Source: Tetradesmus obliquus (lineage: Eukaryota; Chlorophyta; Chlorophyceae; Sphaeropleales; Scenedesmaceae). From it: a stretch of DNA of 64,000 bases. A model generated the notes under the pieces. The model was not told the origin of the DNA. It saw only the letters and a list, made by a program, of their open reading frames with translations, and ran no database searches. Where the stretch lies: the NCBI GenBank assembly GCA_030272155.1, contig CP126196.1, positions 5,208,501 through 5,272,500 on the forward strand, written 5' to 3'. Numbering within the stretch: position 1 is the first letter of the stretch; each line of letters begins with the position of its first letter. Shown here in pieces: positions 22,855 to 34,500 of the stretch. The position numbers and the translations under genes were made by a program.

Positions 22855-25800
22855 CTGTTGCAGGGCTGTGGCTGACCGCAGCCACCTGCAGAGCCTAGCT
22901 GCTGCTGCTGCTGCTGCTGCTGGCCCTGGCAGCCTACTGTCACTGCCTGCCCCACTGCTGGGAGGTGCACTGGAAGAGGTGGAGCAGCACAGGCTGGGGC
23001 TGGCAGGGTTCAGGGAGCAGCTAGAGCACCTGGCGAGAGATGCGGCAGCAGCGCAGCAGCAGCTGGCGGCCTCTCTGCAGGACAGTGAGGATGACCTGGC
23101 AGCAGCGCTGCAGGTGAGGCAGGGGGAGGGCTAGGGGGGCCTAGCGGGCGGGGGGAGGGAGCGCTAGCCTGGTAGCAGCAGAGCAGCAGCAGCTGACAGC
23201 GCTGCAGTTGAGCCAGGGGGGCTTTGAGTCGATGGTAAGAAAGCAGGCAAGGGGTGAGATGTGGAGCAGCACCGCCTGGGGCTGGCAGGGTTCACGTAAC
23301 AACTGCAGCATCTGGCAACAGATGCAGCGGCAGCGTAGCAGCAGGTGAGGCAGGGAGATGGCTAGGAGGGGGGGGGGGCTAGGCTGGCAGCACCCTGTGC
23401 ATCTGGAGGTTTGGGAGGCTCCCCTGACATGTTGCTGCCCCACCGCCTGCTGCTTTGCCTGCGGGTCCCTGCAGACCGTATCAGGCTTTGAGGCCGACCT
23501 GTCTGATGCGGGCCTGCCTCCTCTCACCTGCTTCCGCACCGCCTGCCACTGCTGGTGATATTGTCACCGCCCCCCTTGCAGACTGTGTCAGGCCTAGAGT
23601 CTGACTTATCCTACGTGGCAAGCTTGCTGGCCAGTCAAGAAGCAGTGCTGGCAGGCCTGGGCCAGGAGGCGGCAGCAGCACTCTTTGGTACTGGAGTATA
23701 CATAAGGCTTCCCTGACATGTTGCTGCCGCTCCGCCTGCTGCTGTGGCTGTTGCCTTTGGTTTTTTGTGGCTGGCTGACTCTTTTGTTTTGCACCTTTCC
23801 TTTTGCAGACCGTATCAGGCCTTGAGTCCGACCTGTCTGACGTGGCAAGCTTGCTGGCCAGTCAAGAAACAGTGCTGGCAGGCCTGGGCCAGGAGGCGGC
23901 AGCAGCAGCAGCAGCGCACCGTGCCAGCCTGGGGGCCAGTCAGCGCAAAGTGGCGCTGCTGGAAGCAGCAGTGGAAAGTTTGACGCAAAGGTTGCAGCAG
24001 GCGGGGCAGGCGGCGGCGGCTGTGGCGGCAGCGGGCGGGCAGGAGCTAGCAGGTGCGGGGTGGAGCAAAAATTGTGTGCGGAGGTGCTTGCGCAGCGTCC
24101 TGCTGATTCAGTTGTGTGTTTGAGGAAGCTGTGAGGGGACTGGCGCTGAAAGGCAGGAGCTGGCAGGTGCGGGGTGGTGATGCATGCGCAGCCTGCTGCT
24201 GTTTCAGCTTTGTTTGCGTTTGTGAGGAATCTGAAAGGAACCGGCAACAGGCAGGCGCTGGCAGGTGAGGTGCAGGCCTAGTGCCAGCCTGGGGGGCTGC
24301 TGCTGCTGCTGCTGCTGTTGCTGCTGCTGGTGATGGCACTGTTGCTGGCAGCTGGGCTGGTTCTTTGAGCATAGCGCCAGCCTGGGGGCCAGCCAGCGCA
24401 AGGTGGCACTGCTGGAAGCAGCAGTGGAAAGTTTGACGCAGCGGCTGCAGCAGGCGGGGCAGGCGGCGGCAGCTGTGGCAGCAGCAGGGGGGCAGGAGCT
24501 AGCAGGTGCGGGGTGGAGCAAAATCGTGTGTGGAGCTGCTTGCACAGCCTGCTGTTCTAACATTGTTTTTGTTTTTGGAGGAATCTGCAAGAAACCGGCA
24601 ACAGGCAGGAGCTGGCAGGTGAGGTGGAGGCAGGTGCCAGCCTGGGGGCTAGTCAGTGCAAGGTGGCACTGCTGGAAGCAGCAATATATAGTTTGACGAC
24701 AAGGTTGCGGCGGGCGGGGCAGGCGGCGGCAGCTGTGGCGGCGGCAGGGGGGCAGGAGATAGCAGGTGCGGGATGGTGTAGTGGTGCATGCGTAGCGTTC
24801 TGCTGCTGTTTTGGTTTTGTGTTTGAAGAGGCTGTGAGGACACTGGCGACGAAAGGCAGGGGCTGGCAGGTGAGGTGGCGGCAGGTGCCAGCCTGGGGGC
24901 CTGCTGTTGCTGCTGCTGCTTGTGCTGCCGCTGCTGCTGGTGATGGCACTGTTGCTGGCAGCTGGGCTGGTTTCTGAGCATAGTGCCAGCCTGGGGGCTA
25001 GTCAGCGCAAAGTGGCGCTGCTTGAAGCAGCAGTGGAGAGCCTGATGCAAAGATTGCAGCAGGCGGGGCAGGCGGCGGCAGCTGTGGCGGCAGCAGGCGG
25101 GCAGGAGCTAGCAGGTAAGGGGGTGGTGATGCATGCGCAGCCTGCTGCTGTTTCAGTTTTGTGTTTGAGGAAGCTGTGAGGAAACTGGCCAGGAAAGGCA
25201 GGGGAGGAGGGGGCGGGGGGGGGGGGGGGGGGTGACAGGGGCTGCGGCCGGCATGCGCAGTGCCGGTGGTGGTGCGCAGTGCCGGAGGGGGAGTGCAGGA
25301 GGGTGGGTTGCGCATGCGGAGGGTGGCAGCTGCTTTAGGCAGATGTCTTGCCGCCCCTGCTGCTGCTGCCGCTGCTGCTGCTACTGCTCGTGATGTCAAT
25401 GTGGCTAGCTGGTACACCACGCCATGAGCGCAGCTGGCGGCATGCGCGCTTTGCTCATGGATCGGCTGTGCACCTGCGTGCTGCTGCTGCTGCTGCTGCA
25501 GGTGCGCTGTCCGCTGAGCACGATGCCGTGGCAGCTGCGCGCGCTGAGCTCGTGTCTTACAGTACTGCTGTGCCTGTGGCTCTGCACTTATGCACTAGCA
25601 CTGCTGCTGCTGCTGCTGCTGCAGGTGCGCTGTCTGCCGAGCACGATGCCGTGGCTGCTGCGCGGGCTGAGCTGGCGGCCCAGGTGGAGGCACTAAGGGA
25701 GCAGCTGGGGCAGGCACAGGTGGGGGAGGGGGCTGGGTTGAGATATTATTGGGGTATAAAATGGGATACTATTAGGACAGCATTGGGGTATGCTGCAGAT

Positions 25801-28800
25801 GGAGGTGTGGCTGGAGGCACTGCGGGAGCAGCTGGGGCAGGCACAGGTGGGGGGAGGGGGCTGCTGGACTTCTGCCAGCTCCTAAACTTCTGCCTTCGGA
25901 TGCTGCTTTACTCCCTCCCTTAGTCCCAGCAGGCCCGCACGACTGCTGCGGAGGGCCGTGCAATTGAGCTGGGGGCGCAGCTGGCAGTGCAGCTGGCAGT
26001 GCAGCTGGCAGTGGCTGTGGCGCAGCTGTGTGGCTGCACCTGTTTTCCGAAGCCTTTGCGCCCGCTCTGTTCTCTCACTTTCCCATGTTCTTTCAGGCCC
26101 GCCTGGCTGCGGAGGGTCGTGCCGCTGAGCTGGAGGCGCAATGGCTTTTGCACTAGTGTCCTGAACATTCAGGTTCACCTTGTGCCCCTGCCCCTGTCTC
26201 CCTTTTCTCTTCACCTTTACAGGCCCGGCTGGCTTGCTGCGCAGGGCCGTGCCGCTGTGCTGGAGGCACAGCTGTCGTGTGGCAGTTGTGTGGCTGTTAC
26301 ACCAGTGTGCTGAATCCTTTGCGCCCGCTATTTTCTCTTGATGTTTACCTATTTGCCACAGGCGCGGCTGGCAGCTGCGGATGGCCGTGCCGCTGTGCTG
26401 GAGGCGCAGCTGTCGTGTGGCAGTTGTGTGGCTGTTGCACCTGTTTTCTGAAGCCTCTGCGGCCGCTCTGTTCTCTCACCTTCTCATTTTCTTTCAGGCG
26501 CGGCTGGCAGCTGCTGAGGGCCGTGCCGCTGAGCTGGGGGCGCAGCTGGCAGTGGCTGCGCCTTTTGCACCAGTGTTCTGCTTCCGCTACTCCTGCTCCT
26601 CCCTCTTGTGCCCTACCTCCTCATGCCCGGCTGGCTGCCACAGAGGGCCACACCGCTGAGCATGCTGCTGTACAACATGCAGCGCTGCACCCACTAACAC
26701 CACCTGCTGCCTGTTGTTTGCCCTTTCTCCGCAGGCCCGCCTGGCTGCTGCTGAGGGCCGTGCCGCTGAGCTGGAGGCGCAGCTGGCGCTGCTGACAGGG
26801 GCGCAGCAGCAGCTGGGGGCGCGCCTGGCAGCGCTGGAAGGGGACGCGGCAGCAGCAGCAGCAGGCGTGAAGGAGGTGCGGTGGGCGGCATCGGGTTGCA
26901 GCAGCAGCGGCAGCAGCGTGTGTGGATTTTGGCTTGTGGTGTGGTGCTGGAAGGGGATGCAGCAGCAGCAGCAGCAGCAGGTGTCAAGGAGGTGCGCGGT
27001 AGCGGTTACACAGCGGCAGCAGCAGCACCGGCAGCCGCTGCAGTGCTGTGCCACAGACGCTGCAGTGCTGCGCCACAGACCCTGCTGCCGCCAGCACCGG
27101 CATCCCTGCTGCTGCTCTGCCTGCTGCGCGCCTAGCTTGCTGCAGCTGCGGTGCTTACGCAGCACCTGGCGTCTTTCTACATCTGCCACCTGCTGCCTTG
27201 CTTTTGAAGACCCAACCAGGGCCCCAGCTGACTGTGTCTGATTGTGCTGCTTGCATTGTGTCTGCTTTGCTTTGTTGCTATGGCCGCAGGCTGTGGCTGC
27301 TACCTCCCGGCCTGCTGCCTTGCCCTGTTGGTGTCATTCAGGGCAACAGCTGACTGTACTGCTTGCACTGCGCTTGCTTTGCGCCTGCTGTGTTTTGTTG
27401 CTATGGCCGCAGGCTGTGGCTGGTCCTGCTGGCACCACTGCTGCCTTGCTTTTGTAATGTTGGTTAGGATAACAAATCAGTTAGGATAACAAGTGGATTG
27501 TGCCTGATTGTGACGCTTGGGCCGTGTGTGCTTTGCGCGTATGGCCGCAGGCTGTGGCTGCTACCTCCCGGCCTGCTGCCTTGCCCTGTTGGTGTCATTT
27601 AGGGCAACAGCTGACTGTACTGCTTGCACTGCGCTTGCTTTGCGCCTGCTTTGTTGTGTTGCTATGGCCGCAGGCTGTGGCTGGTCCTGCTGGCACCACT
27701 GCTGCCTTGCTTTTGTAATGTTGGTTAGGATAACAAATCAGTTAGGATAACAAGTGGATTGTGCCTGATTGTGACGCTTGGGCCGTGTGTGCTTTGCGCG
27801 TATGGCTGCAGGCTGTGGCTGCTGCCTCCCCGCCCTGCTGCCTTGCCCTGTTGGTGTCATTCAGGGCAACAGCTGACTGTACTGCTTGCACTGTGCCTGC
27901 TTTGCGCCTGCTGTGTTTTGTTGCTATGGCTGCAGGCTGTGGCTGCTGTATGCAGGCTGTGGCTTCTGTATCACAGCAACACCTGATTGCTGCTCACACT
28001 TTGCCTGCACACTGCCTGGATTGCACGTTTGACCGCAGGCTGTGGCTGCAGCCGAGGAACGGCTGGAGCAGGCGGCAGCATTTGCAGCAGCAGGCAGGGA
28101 AGCAGCGGCGGCTGTGGCGCAGCTGCAGCAGCAGGTGGCTGACAGGCAGGCTGAGCTGGCAAGCCTGCAGCAGCAGCTGATGGCAGCAAAGCAGGCAGCG
28201 GATGCAGCAGCAGCAGCAGGAGATGGGCAGGCAGGTGGGCAGGAAGAGGCAGCAGCTGCTGGCAGCAGCACAGAACAGCAGCAGCAGCAGCAGCAGCAGC
28301 AGCTGCTGAGTGCTGCTGCTGCTGCCAAGGCAGTGCAGCTGGAGGAGGTGCAGCTGCATCTGGAGCAGCAGCTGCAGCAGGTGAGTGCCGCAACGCTACG
28401 TCAAACAGCCAGCAGCTGCAGTGTTGATCTGCCTCAACCTGTGCCTGGTACTCATTTGCTCAGCACTGCAGTCACCATGCAGACCGCTGCGCTGACCGCG
28501 TTAGCAGCCAGCAGCTGCCGCTGATGAGTGCAGGGGCGCTGAATCAACAGCCAGCAGCTGCAGTGCTTGCGCTGCCGGTGCCTAATGTTCATTTGCTTGC
28601 ACTGCCGTCACCATGCAGACCCGCTGCAGAGCACATCTGTGCTTGTTTGCATGCTCACATCTGCACATTGGTAAACCAGCAGCCCGTCTAGCTCTGTGGT
28701 GACTGTGCTGCTGCCGCTGCTGCTGCTGCTGCTGCTGCCTGCAGGCTCGTGCTGCTGCTGCCAGCCGCCAGTCTGAGCTGGCGGTGCTGCTTGCTGACGT

Positions 28801-28927
28801 CAGCAGCAGCCTGGCAGCAGCAACAGCAGCAGCAGTGGACAAGCGCAGCCAGCTGGCAGCAGTCAGGGACAGCATGGGGGCCATGTTTGGGCAGCTGCTG
28901 GGGGCGCTAGGCGCTAACAGCAGCACT

Positions 28928-28966
<39 letters not shown>

Positions 28967-29064
28967 GCTGGTGCTACAGATAGGGTTGGCGAGGTGCAGC
29001 AAGCGCAATGGCAGCTGCCAGCTGTCCAGCAGCAGCAGCAGCAGGCTGCAGTAGCTCTTGGATC

Positions 29065-29098
<34 letters not shown>

Positions 29099-29647
29099 GA
29101 GGCAGATGCTTCTGGCAGCAGGGCAGCAGCGCTTGCAGCCGCCATGGATCAGGTGGCAGCAGCTGAGGTGCGGCGCATGCGTCTGCAAGATCGCATGCAG
29201 TGCTGATGAGTGACAGCGGCAATCTGCTCTGATGCTCTGCGGCAGTATACGGCTTTCTTGTTGGCCTGCCTTGTAGTTTTGAGCTGCAACTTGGTGTGCA
29301 TGCAGTTGCCAGCTTCTCTCATGCCATCTGTTTGTGTGTTGGGCTTTACGTGCTGTTGAAAATCACACAGCCAAAGATGCTGCTGCGTCTGCCCTGAGAG
29401 GCGGCAGCCGGAACTTGCTGCCCCTGCCCTCGCTGCATGCGGTGCTGTCGTTGGCTGCCTCGGCTCACCCCGTTTCCCGCCTGGCTCGACTTGCGCTGCC
29501 TCGCGGCTTGCGCTGCTGCTGCTGCTTCTGGTTTTTAGGAGGCTGCCGAGGCAGTGCTGCAGGAGCTAGGGCTGCCGCAACTGTGCCTGTGTGATCGCTG
29601 CTGATAATCTGCCTCGTTGTTGCCCTGCTGCTAATTTGCCTTGTTTG

Positions 29648-29698
<51 letters not shown>

Positions 29699-29880
29699 GC
29701 TGCTGTTATTCAGGAGGCTGCTGACGCTGTCCTGCAGGAGCTGGGGCTGCTGCTTGCGATGGCACGGCTGGAGCTGGGGCAGCAGCAGCAGCAGCAGCAG
29801 CAAGCGGAGGCGCTGGTGCAGGCAGGCGCGGTGCTGCTGCCGGCATTTGGCGCTGCTGGGGACGCCGATGCACAGCAGCA

Positions 29881-29921
<41 letters not shown>

Positions 29922-30165
29922 TGAGGCGGTGGCCCTGGCTGGCAGCGCTCCGCACAGCGGATTGTTCACAAGCACGTGTTACAAGGATGGAGGGGGGCTG
30001 CTTTGGCCTGACTTGCTGCTGTCTGTGATGTGGTTTGCAGCTGCTCGTCTCAGCTGCAGTGTCTGATATGTATGCATTTGCCCATCTGCTTCATCCATGC
30101 GCTGCCAACTTAATGCTCTGGCGCTGCTGCTGCTGCGCAAGCACTGCTGCCGCCCACCTCCCATG

Positions 30166-30205
<40 letters not shown>

Positions 30206-31504
30206 CGTGCAGTCTGAGCAGCTGCTGCAGCTGCTGAGGGCTAACATGAGCAGTGAGATGATAGCAAAGGAGGCGGCACTGCGCCAAGAACTACAACAGC
30301 TGCAGCAGCAGGCCGAGCCCGCACTGCATCTGCTGGCAGCAGCAGAGGCCGAGAGGCGGGCTGCGGCAGAGGCAGCAGCAGCAGCAGAGGCTGAAGCAGC
30401 AGCAGCAGCAGAGGCTGAGGCAGTTCGGCTAGCAGCAGCAGAGGAGGCAGCAGCACGGGCCCGGTCGCAGGCGCTTGCTGCTGCTGCTGCTGAGGCTAAG
30501 GCTGCTGCTGCTGCTGCAGCTGAAGCAGAGGCACAGCTGGCTGCTGCAGAGGCAGCTGCACGGGCAGAGGCGGAAGCAGCAGCCAGAGCAGAGGTCGAAG
30601 CAGCAGCACAGGCAGTTGCAGCAGCTGCAGAGGCAACTGCACAAGCAGCAGCCACGGCAGAGGTGGAAGCAGCTGCGGAAGCAGCAGCTAAGGCAGAAGC
30701 AGAGGCAGCAGCACAGGCAGCAGCAGACTCTGCAGTAGCAGAGGCAGCAGCAGACGCCGCAGCAGACGCCGCAGCAGCAGAGGCAGCAGCAGATGTTGCA
30801 GCTGCGGAAGCCGCGGCTCTTACAGCAGCGCATGCTGAGGTGTCTGAGAGCATGGCGTCTGTGGAGAGCGCGCTTCTGTCTGTGCAGCAGCAGCAGGAGG
30901 AGCAGCTGCAGCAGCTGCAGCAGCAGCAGCCTGCCGTGGCGCTGGTGCAGGTGCAGGCGCAGCTGAGGGCCCTGTCGGGGCTGCAGGCTGAGCTGGAGCA
31001 GCAGGAGGCACAGCTGGCTGCACTGCGCTACAGGTGGGGGCAGCAGCAGCAGCTGTTGTGCATGCGAAGAGCAGCAGCAGCAGCAGGCTGTGTTGTTGAT
31101 GAAGTAGCAGCCTTGATGCGGTGGCTGATGCACGTGCTGCACAGGCATCTCAATCTTCTTGTTGAGACATGGTGCAGGGGTTGTGTTTGTGTGTTTGTGT
31201 GTTGTGTGTTGTGTGCTGAGGGCCCTGTCGGGGCTGCAGGCTGAGCTGGAGCAGCACGGGGCACAGCTGGCTGCACTGCGCTACAGGTGGGGGCAGCTTA
31301 GGATGTGCAGCAGCAGCAGCAGCAGCTGGCTGTGGTGGATTGTGATGTAGTGGCGTTCCGCATTTTGCGGCGCGCGCACAATATCGTTTTGTGGGGCAGC
31401 ACAGCAGGTAACAGGGCAGGAGCATAACATGTTGGTGCTGTGCTGTCGTACCTTCACGGAATCTGCCGCCACGCTGAAAGCTGCTCGATGCCCCAGGCTC
31501 ACTC

Positions 31505-31572
<68 letters not shown>

Positions 31573-34500
31573 TATGAGGAGCGGCTGGCTGGCGCTGCTG
31601 CTGGGCTGAGTGAGGCGGCAGGCGAGGCTGCAGGCATCACGCGGCAGCTGGCAGGGCTGCGGGTGAGGCACATGTACAAAACAAAACATTAAATGTAGCT
31701 GTTTTCACCATCAACATAGGCAGGCGAGGCTGCAGGCATCACGCGGCAGCTGACGGCGCTGCGGGCTTGATTTGAATATGATTGATCTACAGCTGATCTC
31801 ACCATCAACAGTGCAACACGTCATTATCGCTTGTTTTCCAGTAGGTGAAGTAGTTTCAGCATACAAGTAGCCAAGCGTGGCAGTGGGGGGGGGGGGGGGG
31901 GGGTTGTCCCTGGGAGCGCTGGCCTGACCGTGCTCTGTGCCTGCGCCTCTGCTACTGCCTGCTGCACTGGTATGGTGTGCTGCTGCCAGGCGCTGCTTGA
32001 GGAGCGTGCGCCCCCCCCCCCCCCCCCCCGGCCAGCCTGAAGCTGGCAGCACAGCATATGCTGTTGCTCCCCTCCTGCCCAACAATGATCCCAAGCCACT
32101 GACGCCGCGCTTTTGTATGCTGCTCTGCTGCCATGTGGTGCCTCGCTGCTGCTGCCAGGCGCTGCTTGAGAGTGCGCTGCTGCCCTGGCTGAACTGAAGC
32201 TGGCGGCCTTATTAGCTGTATTGCTCTGCTCAGCTGAAGCTCCTCTGTGCTGCCTGCCTTGCTGCTGCCTGCTGCCTGCTGCCCGGAGCTGCTTTGGGAG
32301 CTGTCTACTGCCTGAGCCAGCTGTGTTCACCTTCCTGCTTGACCGTGCTCGGTGCCGCGCTGCTGCCTGCTGCCCTGCCTTTGTGTGTGCTACTGCTGCC
32401 AGGCGCTGCTTAAGGAGCGTGCTGCTGCCCTGGCTGGCCTGAAGCTGGCAGCAAAGCATATGCCGTGGCTGTGCTGCCTGACAGTGCTCCTAAGCACGAC
32501 ACCACGCCCAATTGAAACCTGCTCTGCTGTCATGTGTTGCGTCAATGCTGTGCTGCAGGCGCTGCTTGAGGAGCGGGCCGCTGCCCTGGCTGGCCTGAAG
32601 CTGGCAGCAGAGGCCACCCTGCTGAGGGCGGGGGAGCTCATGGCAGCAGCACAGCAGCGCCTGGACGCAGAGCAGGCAGCAGCAGCAGGATCTAGCAGCA
32701 GCAGCAGCAGCAGCACGTTGCGGCTGCCAGGCGGCAGCAGTGGGGAGGCTGCAGTGCTGTTTGTCGGGCCAGCACCCAGCGATCAGCAGCAGCCAGGAGA
32801 CCAGGCTGCGCAGCCAAGCAGCAGCAGCAGCAGCAGCAATTCTGCAGACGATGTGCTGCTGCTTGCGCAGAGGCTGCTGGATGAAGGCATGGGGGCACTG
32901 CTGGGCAGCAGCAGCAGCAAAGACAGCAGCCAGCAAAACGGCAATGGCAGCAGCAGCAGAAGCAGCGGCAGTAGGTCACCTACGCCAAGCGGCAGCGCCG
33001 TCTCAGCGCCCAACACCGCTCTGCCAGCTGTGGCAGCTGCAGGTGCAGCAGCAGTCGCCACGCAGCTGCGCGCAGCGCCTGCAGCAGTCAAGCCCAGCCG
33101 CCGCCGGCAGCAGCAGCAGCACTTGCGGCTTCGTGCTGCCGGTGTGAGTTTGCCACACCCGGCTAAGGCCAAAACTGGCGGCGAGGATGCATTTTTCATT
33201 AGCAGGGCAGGCTGTGGTGGCTTTGGCGTTGCGGATGGAGTCGGCAGCTGGGCAGCGGACGGTGTGGATGCTGCTGCGTACGCTGGCGGTCTGATGGCGG
33301 CTGCTGCTGATGCGGTGGAGCGCTCCGGCGGCGGCGAGGGCCCCCGCGAGGTGCTTGCATATGCGCAGGTGAGGTAGGAAGTGGTGTTTTGGCCTTGATC
33401 ATGTTTTTGTTTTTTGTTGATGGTTCAAGCGCTCAAAACAACTTGCTGCATGTTGCGTGCGTGGCTGCGGGTGCCAGCAGGCATGCATGCTTGTAGCCGT
33501 GAGCCTTGGAATGTCCTGGGGTTTCTGCAGTGTAGTTGGGTTTCGCTGGGGGCGTGATGGCGGCTGCTGCTGATGCGGTGGAGCGCTCTGGGGGTGGCGA
33601 GGGGCCCCGCGAGGTGCTGGCACAGGTTGGGTTAGAATGATGCTTCGGCCTTGAATATGTTTCCACGGCTCAAATCTTGCTGCATGTTGCGTGCGTGGCT
33701 GCGGGTGCCAGCAGGCATGCATGCTGTTAGGCGTGCGTCTTGGAATGTATAGGGGTTTCTGCGATGTAGTTGCGTTTATGCTGGGGGCCTGATGGTTGCT
33801 GCTGCTGATGCGGTGGAGCGCTGCGGCGGCGGCGAGGGGCCTCGCGAGGTGCTGGCACAGGTGGGGTTAATGTGGTGTTTTGGGCTTAAGGTATGTTTCA
33901 AGCGCTCAAAACTTGGTGCATGATGCGTGCGTGGCTGCGGGTGCCAGCAGGCATGCATGCTTTTTGTCGTGCACTTTGGCGTCCTGCAGTGTAGTTGGCA
34001 GCTGCTGCACCTGCTGATTGCTTGCACTACTTGCACCTCGGTGTGTGTGGCAACAGCCGCCACCCTGCAGCCACCAGGGCTCATCTCAGCCGCGCTGCGC
34101 CTTGCTCTGTCTGCCTTGCCTTGTGCTGCGCTGCCTGCCACTGCAGAAGCACACGGCTATGCCAGGCAGCTGCACTGCGCCGGTGGCGCAGCTGCTGCTA
34201 ACCTCTTATGATGCTCCCTCACAGATGGTGGCGGGACCCACTTATAACTGTCATGTTTTTATGCATGCAGAAGCACACGGCCGTGCCAGGCAGCTGCACA
34301 GCGCTGGTGGCGCAGCTGCGGCCCTCCTCGCTGCTGGAGGTGTGCCTGGTGGGGGATGTGGGGCTGCGGCTGATACGAGGCGGAAGAGTCACAGCAGCCA
34401 CAGAGGTGCGGCGCGCTTGGCAGGCAACGATGGTGTGGGGTGTGTACCTGTGTCTTGTGCATGCACTGCATCCTGGAGCCACTCATGGACTGCACCGGGT

